A stretch of DNA of 64,000 nt. Source: Prevotella sp. GTDB taxonomy: Bacteria; Bacteroidota; Bacteroidia; Bacteroidales; Bacteroidaceae. The stretch is from contig SUYI01000012.1 of NCBI GenBank assembly GCA_015060485.1, positions 20,872 to 84,871 on the forward strand. Reading direction: 5' to 3'. Each line of letters begins with the position of its first letter. Position 1 is the first letter of the stretch. Shown here piece after piece: positions 1-8,463 of this stretch. The notes under the pieces are model-generated. The model did not search any database. It was not told the origin of the DNA and worked only from the letters and a program-made list of their open reading frames with translations. A program made the translations under genes and the position numbers.

Positions 1-2
1 TG

Positions 3-287
3 ACTGAGGGTAAACTGACGCTGCCGGTTATCTATGCGCTGAACAATTCTGATTACGAGTCGATGCAAACGTTAGCCAAGAAGGTCAAGGCAGGCACCAT
101 CAACCCTGATGAAATCGCTGTTTTGGTCGAGTTCACCAAGCAAACAGGAGGTATTGAATATGCCGAACAGAAGATGTCGGAATTTGGCGCTTTGTGTATG
201 AAATACATTGAAGGTCATGTAAAAGACAAGGCCATCAGGGAGAGCCTGACAGCCTATGTCGATTACGTGATTCAACGCAATTATTAG
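3..287 (+). CDS. Polyprenyl synthetase, C-terminal part (cut by window edge)
   Basis: Only the last 94 codons are visible; the frame is open to the left edge. The first residues read TEGKLTLPVIYAL, which matches the conserved segment after the second aspartate-rich motif of trans-polyprenyl diphosphate synthases (IspA/IspB type). The family condenses isopentenyl diphosphate units into the isoprenoid chains of quinones or the lipid carrier. The catalytic DDxxD motifs lie outside the window, so the chain length (octaprenyl or other) cannot be judged. A hairpin terminator follows directly. Confidence 0.75.
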   Translation, partial: TEGKLTLPVIYALNNSDYESMQTLAKKVKAGTINPDEIAVLVEFTKQTGGIEYAEQKMSEFGALCMKYIEGHVKDKAIRESLTAYVDYVIQRNY

Positions 288-292
288 TGTAT

Positions 293-320
293 GGAGCGAT
301 TTTGTCGCTCCATTTTTCTT
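293..320 (+). terminator. Rho-independent terminator after the polyprenyl synthetase
   Basis: A 7-bp stem GGAGCGA/TCGCTCC (293-299 and 305-311) with a 5-base loop is followed by a T-rich run. It sits 6 bases after the stop codon and just before the convergent end of deoC. Confidence 0.75.
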
Positions 321-1264
321 TAGAAGAACTTCACTTCCTTACCCTCTAATTCACTCAGAATCAGGTTGGCCAGCCGACTCGTTCCTAAACGGAACATCTC
401 GTTGGTGAGCCAGTCCTTGCCCAATACTTCCTTCACGATGGTGTAGTAGGTGAGCGCGTCCATCACGCTGTTAATACCACCTGCGGGCTTGAAACCAATA
501 CGGATACCAGTCTTTTGGAAGTATTCCTTGATGGCCAGGCACATGACGTAGGCAGCCTCTGGTGTAGCACTGACTTTCTCCTTACCAGTAGAAGTCTTGA
601 TGTAGTCGGCACCGGCATACATCGAGAGAATGGAAGCCTTCTTGATGTTAGCGCAAGAACCAAGATCACCCGTTTCCAGAATGACTTTCATTGGTACCTT
701 TCCGCAGGCTGCCTTCATCTCGCGAATTTCATCACAAACGGTCTCGTAATCACCACTCAGGAACTGTCCTACGTGCATCACGATATCCACGTTACGGGCT
801 CCGTCACGAACGGCTAAAGCAGTCTCAGCAACCTTGATTTCAATGGTTGCCTGAGAGGATGGGAAGGCACCGCTGACAACAGTAGGAATCACACCATCAA
901 CCTCGAGCGACTCAGCTACGAGTTTGGCGAAACGAGGGTAGGTGACAACCGTTGCCACATGGGGCATAGCAGGATATTCGTCAGCAAACTGGTTTACCTT
1001 TTCTACCAGACGCAGCACGCTCTCGTCAGAATCCTGAGTGGTCAGCGTCGTCAGACAGATGCTGCCGAACATGAATTTCTTTACTTCAGGAGTGTCGTTC
1101 TCAGGTACCTTTTCGATGATTTTCTTTACTGCAACCTTGACTTCTTCGTCAGTAATATTGAAGTTGTAGAGGCTCAGAGCCTGGTCGTACATACTCTCCA
1201 AATGCTTTTCGTCATCATGATGATGATGCTCGTGGCCACAGCCACAATTGCAATGTTCACCCAT
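320..1264 (-). CDS. deoC: Deoxyribose-phosphate aldolase with Cys/His-rich N-terminus
   Basis: Class I aldolase cleaving 2-deoxyribose 5-phosphate to glyceraldehyde 3-phosphate and acetaldehyde, a cytoplasmic step of deoxynucleoside catabolism. Visible DeoC signatures are NVDIVMHVG (the D102-type aspartate), YIKTSTGK carrying the Schiff-base lysine and GFKPAGG carrying the second lysine. The longest frame begins at TTG; the ATG two codons on (1264) gives 314 residues. DeoC is usually 215-260 residues. Here roughly 60 extra N-terminal residues start with a Cys/His cluster, CNCGCGHEHHHH, suggestive of metal binding, followed by a helical segment. No clear promoter is seen, and the MazG-like gene upstream may be co-transcribed. 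Confidence 0.9.
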   Translation of the reverse strand: MGEHCNCGCGHEHHHHDDEKHLESMYDQALSLYNFNITDEEVKVAVKKIIEKVPENDTPEVKKFMFGSICLTTLTTQDSDESVLRLVEKVNQFADEYPAMPHVATVVTYPRFAKLVAESLEVDGVIPTVVSGAFPSSQATIEIKVAETALAVRDGARNVDIVMHVGQFLSGDYETVCDEIREMKAACGKVPMKVILETGDLGSCANIKKASILSMYAGADYIKTSTGKEKVSATPEAAYVMCLAIKEYFQKTGIRIGFKPAGGINSVMDALTYYTIVKEVLGKDWLTNEMFRLGTSRLANLILSELEGKEVKFF

Positions 1265-1298
1265 AGTCAAATTAAATTTTTAGTTAATAATATGTTGT

Positions 1299-1646
1299 CT
1301 ATTCTTTCAGTTTCCCGTTATTCTTATGACGCTCAGCGTCGCGTTTTGTCTTCTTTTCTATCGATTTTTTTAGTTCTTCCGTCAAGTCGACGCCCGTTTG
1401 GTTAGCCAGACAGAGCAGCACCCAGAGTACGTCGGCCATCTCCTCGCCTAAGGCTGCCTTGCCGTTATCAGTGCCACGAGGGTCACTGGTTTTCCACGAC
1501 TGATCGCCGTATCTGCGGGCAATGACTCGGGCCAGTTCACCGACTTCCTCCGTCAGTACCGCCATATTGGTCAACTCTGTGAAGTAACGCACCCCGTACG
1601 TCTTAATCCACTGGTCTACAGCCTGTTGCGCTTCCTTTAGTGTCAT
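1299..1646 (-). CDS. MazG-like nucleotide pyrophosphohydrolase
   Basis: A 115-residue all-helical protein with the MazG/dUTPase-type metal-binding signature: TEEVGELAR near residue 30 and EEMADVLWVLL near residue 70, i.e. the paired ExxE...ExxD acidic motifs. The family hydrolyses (d)NTPs to monophosphates and pyrophosphate and helps clean the nucleotide pool; the exact substrate cannot be told from sequence. Its start overlaps the stop of the upstream membrane protein by four bases (ATGA), which indicates translational coupling in an operon with dtd. Confidence 0.8.
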   Translation of the reverse strand: MTLKEAQQAVDQWIKTYGVRYFTELTNMAVLTEEVGELARVIARRYGDQSWKTSDPRGTDNGKAALGEEMADVLWVLLCLANQTGVDLTEELKKSIEKKTKRDAERHKNNGKLKE

Positions 1647-1891
1647 TGCCTGAAAATCATATGAGCGATGAGCAAAAAGATGGCGATGAGGATGATAACT
1701 ATATACTGCTTATTATCGCGCTCGTACTCCTTCCAATGGAAAGCCTTATAGAGGAAAACAAGCAGAAACAGAAGTAAGCCCACACCACAAGGCCAGGCTC
1801 CGATTCCATAGCCCCATACCATTGATAGAACCACTCCGATGATGCAGAGAATGGCGCTGGATAGTTCTATTTCCCTCAGATATTTCTTCAT
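1643..1891 (-). CDS. Small membrane protein of unknown function
   Basis: An 82-residue protein with three predicted transmembrane segments (about residues 9-27, 31-49 and 60-80) separated by short charged loops. I do not recognise the family. It lies between dtd (one base upstream) and the MazG-like gene (four-base overlap), so it is probably translated from the same mRNA. Nothing in it suggests an enzyme. Confidence 0.6.
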   Translation of the reverse strand: MKKYLREIELSSAILCIIGVVLSMVWGYGIGAWPCGVGLLLFLLVFLYKAFHWKEYERDNKQYIVIILIAIFLLIAHMIFRQ

Positions 1892-1892
1892 T

Positions 1893-2345
1893 TTATTCCT
1901 TGTTTTTAGTGTCCATACATATAGTGACGGGTCCGTCGTTCAGCAGTTCTACTTTCATGTCTGCACCAAATTCTCCTGTGCCAACTGGTTTTGCCAACTG
2001 TTCGCTCAGCTGTTCACAAAACGCCTCGTAGAGTGGGATAGAGTGCTCGTGACTGCCTGCGCGGAACCAGCTTGGCCTGTTGCCTTTCTTATAGCTGGCA
2101 AACAGCGTAAACTGACTGACCACCAATGCCTCGCCATTGACGTCGAGTATCGAGCGGTTCATTACGTCGTTCTCATCGCCAAACACCCTTAGATTTGCAA
2201 TCTTTTTTACCAGCCACTCTACATCCTCCATAGAGTCTTCATCGCAGATGCCCAACAGGATGAGGAAACCCTGCTGAATCTGGCTCTTTACCTGGCCTTC
2301 GATGGTGACGCTGGCGTGGCTGACGCGCTGGATGACTGCTCTCAT
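1893..2345 (-). CDS. dtd: D-aminoacyl-tRNA deacylase
   Basis: A 150-residue protein of the usual DTD length that hydrolyses D-amino acids from mischarged tRNA in the cytoplasm. It starts MRAVIQRVSHASV, the standard N-terminus. It carries the two catalytic-pocket motifs, SQFTLFA (about residues 77-83) and NDGPVTICMDT near the C-terminus (GPVT motif). It is the first gene of a compact three-gene unit with the membrane protein and MazG-like gene. A good sigma-ABfr promoter lies just upstream. Confidence 0.93.
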   Translation of the reverse strand: MRAVIQRVSHASVTIEGQVKSQIQQGFLILLGICDEDSMEDVEWLVKKIANLRVFGDENDVMNRSILDVNGEALVVSQFTLFASYKKGNRPSWFRAGSHEHSIPLYEAFCEQLSEQLAKPVGTGEFGADMKVELLNDGPVTICMDTKNKE

Positions 2346-2361
2346 ATTTCTGTTTTTTCGG

Positions 2362-2393
2362 CAAAGTTACGATATTATTTTGAATCCGCCAAA
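2362..2393 (-). promoter_or_regulatory. Promoter of the dtd operon
   Basis: On the minus strand TTTG (2390-2393) is followed after 20 bases by TAACTTTG (2362-2369), matching the Bacteroidetes -33/-7 consensus. The predicted start lies about 10 bases before the dtd ATG, so the leader is very short. Confidence 0.7.
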
Positions 2394-2442
2394 TTTTTCG
2401 CCTTCAATTCCTTAGTTTTTGAGGATGGCATTCCTTTGCTCT

Positions 2443-2574
2443 ATGACAAATGACAGATGACAGTTTTTTTGAATTTAAGAAGAGATAAGTTAAAGTATTA
2501 TATATATTATAATATATATAATACTAATTCTATACGCGACCAATTTTCAAAAAACTGTCATCTGTCATTTGTCA
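2443..2574. repeat. Inverted repeat with heptamer arms around a perfect 32-bp palindrome
   Basis: The arms 2443-2473 and 2545-2574 are near-perfect inverted copies, each built from 7-bp units (TGACAAA, TGACAGA, TGACAGT). At the centre, 2494-2525 is a perfect AT-only-core palindrome of 32 bp. The element fills the gap between dtd and the end of uvrC. It contains no open reading frame of interest and could act as a bidirectional terminator, a MITE-like relic or a recombination target. Confidence 0.8.
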
Positions 2575-2632
2575 TTGTTATTTTCCCTTAGCCTGATGTC
2601 TTTATTATCTTTGATATTATTCCTTTTACCGC

Positions 2633-2707
2633 CCTCAATATTACTCGTTGCCCTCGATATTACGTTTCGAAGGCCACGATATTACGTTTCGATGGCCACG
2701 ATGTTAC
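2633..2707. repeat. 22-23 bp imperfect tandem repeat at the end of uvrC
   Basis: Two good copies of a 22-23 bp unit containing CGATATTACGTTTCGA (from 2651 and 2674) are flanked by partial copies on both sides. The last partial copy overlaps the uvrC stop codon (2704-2706). Confidence 0.7.
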
Positions 2708-4536
2708 TTCTCGTCTTGATGGAAATACTGGAACACGATTTCGGCTTTTGCAGGGCCAATAAGGTCGCTGAGCGTTTCAAGGTTCGCCTCACGAATCTTC
2801 TTAACCGATTTAAGGGCATTTAGAAGCTCGTCACGCGTTTTTGGGCCGATGCCCTTGATACTATCAAGCTCGGAGTGTAAAGCGCGCTTAGAACGCTTTT
2901 CTCGATGGAAAGTGATGGCAAAGCGGTGAACTTCATCTTGTAAGTGAGTCAATATACGAAATAATTCGCTGTCTGTCTTCAAACCAATGACTCTCGCCGG
3001 GAATCCATAGAGCAGCTCATTGGTTCTGTGTCGGTTATCTTTTGCCAGTCCTGCTATCGGAATATCGAGACCCAGTTCATCTTGAATCGCCTGCCGGATA
3101 ACCTCCATCTGACCCTTGCCACCATCTGCCACAATAAGGTCGGGTAGGGGTTGTTCTTCTTCAATGAGACGTTTATAGCGACGAAAGACGACTTCTTTCA
3201 TCGACGCATAGTCGTCCGGACCAACCACCGTTTTGATGTTATACTTTCGATAATCCTGCTTTGAAGGCTTCATCTTTTTGAATACGACGCAAGCGGCAAC
3301 AGCATCTGTTCCTGAGATGTTTGAGTTGTCGAAACACTCGATTTGATAGGGCATTTTTTCAAGGTGCAGCAGGTCCTGCAGTTCTTTCATCAGACGGACT
3401 TGTTTTTGCTCTGGATTGAGTTTTTCAGCCTGCTTTAAACGATCGAATTTGTATTGTTTGCCATTCATCTGCGACAGGTCCAAGAGGGTCTTTTTATCCC
3501 CTCGTAGAGGTACGGTGATAGTGACTCCTTCCAAATCAATATCAATCTCCTCGGGTAGTATTATTTCCTTGGCTGTACTCTTGAAACGCTCGCGCATTTC
3601 CACGATGGCCAACTGCAGAAGCTCCTCGTCGGTTTCCTCTAAACGTTTCTTGTATTCAAAGGTAAAACTTTGGTTAATCTGGCCGTTGGAAACGTGAATA
3701 TAGTTGATAAAAGCAGTCTTTTCGTCGTTGGTAATCGACAGCACATCGACGTTATCAATATTATGACTGACAACCTCGCTTTTGCTCACAAATTGATCAA
3801 CCAACAGATAACGACGCTTGACTTCTTCAGCCTCTTCAAAACGTAATTCCTCTGCCAATTGCATCATCTCGTCTTTCATTTCTCGCAACACCTGACGAGT
3901 GTTTCCCTTTAATATTTCCCGGGCTTGCGAGATGTTTTTCTGATAGTCTTCCCACGATTGTTTTTTCACACAAGGACCTGCACAATTCTTGATGTGATAT
4001 TCCAGGCAAACCTGGTATTTCCCACCTTCTACCCCTTCTTCTGAAAGAGGTTGCTTACAGGTTCGCGGATGATAGAGTTTCTTGATGAGTTCGAGAATAG
4101 CGTGCATGGAACCCACATGAGAATAAGGTCCATAATAGGTACCACCTTTTTTGTTAATGGTTCTCGTAGGAAAGATTCTAGGCAGATACTCTTTAGTGAT
4201 GCAGATGGAAGGGTAGGTTTTGCCGTCTTTCAGCAACACATTGTACCTTGGATTGTATTTCTTGATGAGGGCATTTTCTAAAAGCAATGCATCCTCTTCT
4301 GAGTTGACAACGGTATAGCTGATATCCCAGATTTTACTGACAAGTACTTTAGTCTTGAACCTGTCAACTTCTGTATGGAAGTAGGACGAAACACGAGCCT
4401 TTAAGTTCTTTGCCTTACCAACATAGATAATCGTGCCATCAGCGTCATAATACTGATAACTACCAGGCTTCTGTGGTAAACTGGCCACAATAGCTTTTAG
4501 TTTCGCTAAACGTGCCTCGTCCTCTTCCTTTTTCAT
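2704..4536 (-). CDS. uvrC: UvrABC excinuclease subunit C
   Basis: A 610-residue nucleotide excision repair nuclease that makes both incisions around a lesion marked by UvrAB. Domains in order: GIY-YIG nuclease (about residues 15-95, with PGSYQYYDADG and IIYVGKAKNLKAR), a Cys-rich region near 160-190, a UVR UvrB-binding helix pair near 205-240, the RNase H-like domain (CFDNSNISGTDAVAACVVF), and a C-terminal helix-hairpin-helix (SIKGIGPKTRDELL). Length is typical. The perfect parS-like site begins seven bases upstream of its ATG, so any ParB bound there would sit over its 5' end. Confidence 0.96.
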   Translation of the reverse strand: MKKEEDEARLAKLKAIVASLPQKPGSYQYYDADGTIIYVGKAKNLKARVSSYFHTEVDRFKTKVLVSKIWDISYTVVNSEEDALLLENALIKKYNPRYNVLLKDGKTYPSICITKEYLPRIFPTRTINKKGGTYYGPYSHVGSMHAILELIKKLYHPRTCKQPLSEEGVEGGKYQVCLEYHIKNCAGPCVKKQSWEDYQKNISQAREILKGNTRQVLREMKDEMMQLAEELRFEEAEEVKRRYLLVDQFVSKSEVVSHNIDNVDVLSITNDEKTAFINYIHVSNGQINQSFTFEYKKRLEETDEELLQLAIVEMRERFKSTAKEIILPEEIDIDLEGVTITVPLRGDKKTLLDLSQMNGKQYKFDRLKQAEKLNPEQKQVRLMKELQDLLHLEKMPYQIECFDNSNISGTDAVAACVVFKKMKPSKQDYRKYNIKTVVGPDDYASMKEVVFRRYKRLIEEEQPLPDLIVADGGKGQMEVIRQAIQDELGLDIPIAGLAKDNRHRTNELLYGFPARVIGLKTDSELFRILTHLQDEVHRFAITFHREKRSKRALHSELDSIKGIGPKTRDELLNALKSVKKIREANLETLSDLIGPAKAEIVFQYFHQDEK

Positions 4537-4542
4537 ACAAAT

Positions 4543-4558
4543 TGTTTCACGTGAAACA
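4543..4558. promoter_or_regulatory. parS-like centromere site (perfect match)
   Basis: TGTTTCACGTGAAACA is a perfect 16-bp palindrome identical to the bacterial parS consensus bound by ParB (Spo0J). It lies in the short uvrC/apt gap. A second site lies 590 bp away. Confidence 0.85.
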
Positions 4559-5089
4559 TCAAAGAACCATCAGTGTTGTTACTTCACAAAGTCCGTCAAA
4601 TTCGTCACGTCCATGTAGACCTTCATCTTTGATTTCAATAATGAAGTTCATGTATACTTGTTTTGGATGGAACTTCTGAACCAAATTATAGGTGGCTTTT
4701 GCGGTTCCACCTGTTGCCAGTAAATCATCGTGAATCAACACAACGTCATTTTCGTCGATGGAATCCAAGTGCATTTCAACAGTATCCACTCCGTATTCTT
4801 TAGAGAAGGATTCTTTGATGACAGTAGCAGGAAGTTTACCTGGTTTTCTTGCTAACACTACGCCACATCCCAACTTCGCAGCTAATGCAGAAGCCATGAC
4901 AAAACCGCGACTTTCTACACCAACTATCTTGGTGATGCCTTTGTCTTTGTACAACTCACACAATTCGTCTAACATGATCTTCATGCATTCTGCGTTTTTG
5001 TACAATGTCGTTACGTCTCGGAAGTTAATTCCTTTTTTGGGGAAATCTGGTATGCTGCGCAGATTATCCATTAATACTTTGTTGTTCAT
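4559..5089 (-). CDS. apt: Adenine phosphoribosyltransferase
   Basis: Purine salvage enzyme converting adenine and PRPP to AMP. The PRPP-binding loop VVLIHDDLLATGGTAKA is present near residue 115-130, preceded by GVESRGF and ARKPGKLP, all diagnostic of Apt. The longest frame begins at a TTG 33 bases upstream; the internal ATG (5087-5089) gives 176 residues, the usual size, and removes an odd Ile-rich leader. It lies between mnmG and uvrC on the same strand, with a parS-like site on each side. Confidence 0.93.
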   Translation of the reverse strand: MNNKVLMDNLRSIPDFPKKGINFRDVTTLYKNAECMKIMLDELCELYKDKGITKIVGVESRGFVMASALAAKLGCGVVLARKPGKLPATVIKESFSKEYGVDTVEMHLDSIDENDVVLIHDDLLATGGTAKATYNLVQKFHPKQVYMNFIIEIKDEGLHGRDEFDGLCEVTTLMVL

Positions 5090-5133
5090 AATCTTTGGTT
5101 TTATCGTTATTACTATTATCAATTAAATCTAAA

Positions 5134-5149
5134 TGTTTCACGTGAAACC
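5134..5149. promoter_or_regulatory. Second parS-like site (15 of 16 positions)
   Basis: TGTTTCACGTGAAACC differs from the parS palindrome at the last base only. Its end overlaps the first base of the mnmG stop codon complement. Two such sites within 600 bp next to mnmG (gidA), a gene often near oriC, make chance unlikely. Confidence 0.8.
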
Positions 5150-7068
5150 TATCTTCCTAATAACACCAACATGGCATTGATGTCGCTAGGTGATACACCG
5201 GGAATACGACTGGCTTGTGCCAATGTTTCTGGTTGAATCTTCTCCAGTTTCTGTCGTGCTTCCGTTGAGATGGCGGCAAGATTAGGATAATCGAACTTAC
5301 CTTTAATCTTGATATTCTCCAAACGATGCATCTTGTCTGCCACCATTCGTTCGCGTTCGATATATCCTTTATATTTGATATGAATCTCTGCTGCTTCAGC
5401 AATCTCTTCTTTTCTGTTTGGGAGTTGTTCGATGACTTCGCGGAATTCTGGAACAATCTCCTGCAGTTTTTCAAAGTTCAGTTCAGGACGAGCAACCAGA
5501 TCTTCTAATTTACATCCATAGACGAGTGGGGTAGAGCCCATAGCTTCTAAAGCACCATTCACCACTTTGGGTTTGATAGCGAAAGTTCGGCAGAAAGCTT
5601 CGATTCTTTCGATGGACTCTTTCTTCTGTAACCACCAGTCATATCGATTACGTTTGGCAATACCCAGCTCGTAGGCTTTTTCTGTCAGGCGTGCATCAGC
5701 ATCATCTTGTCGCAAAAGAATTCGATACTCTGCCCTTGAGGTAAACATTCGATACGGTTCGTCAACGCCCTTCGTTACCAAGTCGTCAATCAGCACACCG
5801 ATGTAGGCTTCGTCGCGCTTAAGTTCGAAGGTAGGGGTTGTGGCGACAGAATCGCCACACACACTACCTGCCAATAGTGCGGCATTGATGCCAGCTAATG
5901 TTCCTTGTCCACCTGCCTCTTCATAGCCCGTAGTACCATTTACCTGACCAGCCATAAACAATCCGTCGATTATTTTCGATTCCAACGAATGTTTCAACTG
6001 GGTAGGATCGAAGAAATCGTACTCTATGGCATAACCAGGACGATATACTTTCAGGTCTCTTAGAGCAGGTATCTTCTTCAGTGCTTCAATCTGAACATCC
6101 ATCGGTAGACTCGACGAAAATCCATTCAGATACATCTCGTTGGTATCCTCTCCTTCCGGTTCCAAGAACAACAGATGTTGTGGACGCTCAGGGAAGGTAA
6201 CGAGTTTCGTTTCTATCGAAGGACAGTAACGAGGACCTATCGATTGAATCTGTCCGTTGTAAAGCGGAGAATCGTCCAATCCACCGAGCAACGTCTGATG
6301 AACTTCCGGATTGGTATAGCACACCCAACAAGGCAATTGCTGTAGGGGGCGAGCCTCGCCCAGATACGAGAACTTGTAATAGCCGTTCTCTCCGTCCTGG
6401 CGTTCCATATCCTCGAAATGAATGCTTCGCTTGTCAATACGGACAGGAGTACCCGTCTTCATTCGTGCAGAATGGATTCCGTGACGAGTGATGCTTTCTG
6501 TGAAATGAGGCACAGCGGGTTCGGCAATACGTCCACCAGGTACCATTTTTCGTCCGATATGCATCAAGCCATTCAAGAAGGTGCCAGCGGTGATGATAAC
6601 AGCCTTGGCCCTGATTTCGGCACCCCAAATGGTGCGTACACCAACAACATGTTTTCCGATGACAGAATCATCGGACACAGTATCAACCAACAGTTCTTCT
6701 GCTTGGTCTTGCCAGACGTCGAGGTTTGGGGTAGCGTCCAGCATCGAACGCCATTTCCAGATAAACTTTCCTCTGTCGCACTGTGCACGGGGACTCCATA
6801 CGGCAGGACCCTTGCTTCGATTGAGCATACGGAACTGGATGGCTGTAGCATCTGTAACCAAGCCCATCTGACCACCCAAGGCATCAATCTCGCGAACAAT
6901 CTGTCCTTTTGCAATACCACCTACAGCAGGATTACACGACATCTGTGCAATCTTGTTCATATCCATTGTGACTAGCAGAGTCTTTGCCCCCATGTTGGCA
7001 GAAGCCGTTGCTGCTTCACATCCGGCATGTCCGCCACCAATCACAATCACATCATATTTTAGAATCAT
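5149..7068 (-). CDS. mnmG: tRNA uridine-5-carboxymethylaminomethyl modification enzyme MnmG (GidA)
   Basis: A 639-residue FAD enzyme that with MnmE installs the carboxymethylaminomethyl group at wobble U34 of certain tRNAs. The N-terminal dinucleotide fold IGGGHAGCEAA (about residues 11-21) binds FAD. MSCNPAVGGIAKG, GTFLNGLMHIG and GTTGYEEAGGQG are conserved GidA signatures, and the C-terminal helical domain that contacts MnmE is complete. It has its own promoter upstream. The gene often lies near the replication origin in bacteria, consistent with the adjacent parS-like sites. Confidence 0.97.
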   Translation of the reverse strand: MILKYDVIVIGGGHAGCEAATASANMGAKTLLVTMDMNKIAQMSCNPAVGGIAKGQIVREIDALGGQMGLVTDATAIQFRMLNRSKGPAVWSPRAQCDRGKFIWKWRSMLDATPNLDVWQDQAEELLVDTVSDDSVIGKHVVGVRTIWGAEIRAKAVIITAGTFLNGLMHIGRKMVPGGRIAEPAVPHFTESITRHGIHSARMKTGTPVRIDKRSIHFEDMERQDGENGYYKFSYLGEARPLQQLPCWVCYTNPEVHQTLLGGLDDSPLYNGQIQSIGPRYCPSIETKLVTFPERPQHLLFLEPEGEDTNEMYLNGFSSSLPMDVQIEALKKIPALRDLKVYRPGYAIEYDFFDPTQLKHSLESKIIDGLFMAGQVNGTTGYEEAGGQGTLAGINAALLAGSVCGDSVATTPTFELKRDEAYIGVLIDDLVTKGVDEPYRMFTSRAEYRILLRQDDADARLTEKAYELGIAKRNRYDWWLQKKESIERIEAFCRTFAIKPKVVNGALEAMGSTPLVYGCKLEDLVARPELNFEKLQEIVPEFREVIEQLPNRKEEIAEAAEIHIKYKGYIERERMVADKMHRLENIKIKGKFDYPNLAAISTEARQKLEKIQPETLAQASRIPGVSPSDINAMLVLLGR

Positions 7069-7072
7069 GCTG

Positions 7073-7103
7073 CAAAGGTACGAAAAGTTAAGGGCAAAAC
7101 AAA
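7073..7103 (-). promoter_or_regulatory. Promoter of mnmG
   Basis: Minus strand TTTG (7100-7103), 19 bases, TACCTTTG (7073-7080). The -7 box ends only four bases from the mnmG ATG (7066-7068), so the transcript would be leaderless or nearly so. Confidence 0.6.
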
Positions 7104-7121
7104 ATAATTACAGCAAGAAAG

Positions 7122-8243
7122 TTACGTCAGAATCTTTTCGAGCAATTCCTTTTGATGCCCAGGCATGATGATGTGATGATTGCCAATGGGGTTGTTCAGG
7201 AAAAACTGTGCTTGACTCTTGTCAGCGAGTTGAATGACCTGTTGCGTGCGACAAAGATCGGGCTTGGCCTGATTACGAACCAATGCTCCCTCTGCAATGA
7301 AGTATCGCTGAAGATCGCCTGAAACCTTGAAAATGGTGACGGGTCCTTCCTTCATATACCCTCGAATACCCACACCAATGCCAGACTCAAAATGAGTATC
7401 CAGCTCGTAGCGTTCCACCATATCGAGCGGAATGGTACAATGAGCAAACAATATCTCACCCGTTTCTGGACTGATAGTAGCAGGATTGGCTTGGAAACCA
7501 GAAACACCCAACAAAGATCGGATGATCATCATCGATATCATGGCAGGCACGTCACCTTCACATCCAGCCACATAACCTTCAGCGTTAAGTTTGGCCAAAG
7601 CCAGACATCCCGTATTCTTCAGCGTGGTGAGCAGGTCAAAACAACGAAGCGTAAAGCCTTGTAATTGGTATTCGGCTATGATGGACTTCAGCGACTCGTA
7701 GATATCCTTATTTCTATACATCGTCTCCATGGGGATATCCACCAGCTCAATACCTAAACGAGACTTTACCTGTTCCTTGTCAGCATGGCTCGAAATCAGC
7801 CAGTCAGAAGGTTGTCCGATAATACCCAATCGAGCACCATTCAGCAAACGATGAGCCTCTTCTACCTTTTTAAGCAAGCTGATACGATGCGTGATGTATT
7901 CAGGGCTGCCATGAATAATCTCGCCTTGGATGTTGTGCTGGCGCAGATAAGACAGTATCTCCATCGATGCTGCCAGCGAATTGCTCTTCCCTGACGTCAG
8001 CAAATAGAAGGGCCTGTTGCTTTTAGCCAGAAGTTCAGGCAATAGTCTCAGGAAACCTCCTTCAGTACCTCCTGTGCGGACATAAATCAGGTTAAGGCAT
8101 GCAGAACCATAGTCATTATAGTCGTTGCCTTTCAACTCGTACTCAATAGCGAGGCTTCCAAGAAACTCATGCATAACATTACCTACGGCCTTCTCGTCGT
8201 GCAACTCAGAAGTAAGTGTAAAGATGGCGATGTTTTTATTCAT
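7122..8243 (-). CDS. L-fucose/L-arabinose isomerase-like protein
   Basis: A 373-residue protein resembling the N-terminal and central domains of the FucI/AraA sugar isomerase superfamily. The segment LGIIGQPSDWLI near residue 145 corresponds to the GxxGxPSDWL motif of fucose isomerase-like proteins, and GCEGDVPAMISMMI near 225 resembles the conserved metal-site region. It is shorter than true FucI (about 590), so the reaction is uncertain. It could be a truncated paralogue acting on another aldose or ketose. It has its own promoter, and its neighbours give no pathway context. Confidence 0.6.
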   Translation of the reverse strand: MNKNIAIFTLTSELHDEKAVGNVMHEFLGSLAIEYELKGNDYNDYGSACLNLIYVRTGGTEGGFLRLLPELLAKSNRPFYLLTSGKSNSLAASMEILSYLRQHNIQGEIIHGSPEYITHRISLLKKVEEAHRLLNGARLGIIGQPSDWLISSHADKEQVKSRLGIELVDIPMETMYRNKDIYESLKSIIAEYQLQGFTLRCFDLLTTLKNTGCLALAKLNAEGYVAGCEGDVPAMISMMIIRSLLGVSGFQANPATISPETGEILFAHCTIPLDMVERYELDTHFESGIGVGIRGYMKEGPVTIFKVSGDLQRYFIAEGALVRNQAKPDLCRTQQVIQLADKSQAQFFLNNPIGNHHIIMPGHQKELLEKILT

Positions 8244-8280
8244 AGTGATATGTGCTGTTAGTGAGTAATACTTCTACCTG

Positions 8281-8312
8281 CAAAGATACAAAATACGAAG
8301 CAAAAAGCCAAA
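8281..8312 (-). promoter_or_regulatory. Promoter of the isomerase-like gene
   Basis: Minus strand TTTG (8309-8312), 20 bases, TATCTTTG (8281-8288); about 35 bases upstream of the start codon at 8243. Confidence 0.65.
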
Positions 8313-8358
8313 TATTCAAATGGATTTTGTATAAATAGCCGACTTTTTTACGAAAACG

Positions 8359-8390
8359 TTTGCGTTATTCATCTTTTTTTAGTACCTTTG
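8359..8390 (+). promoter_or_regulatory. Promoter of the fumarate reductase operon
   Basis: TTTG (8359-8362), 20 bases, TACCTTTG (8383-8390), followed by a leader of about 65 bases before the cytochrome b subunit. Confidence 0.7.
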
Positions 8391-8463
8391 TACCCTAAAA
8401 CGTATATTTACTACCTTATAATAAGTATTTCAAGTTTAAATTATTAATAATTCAAATTCAATT

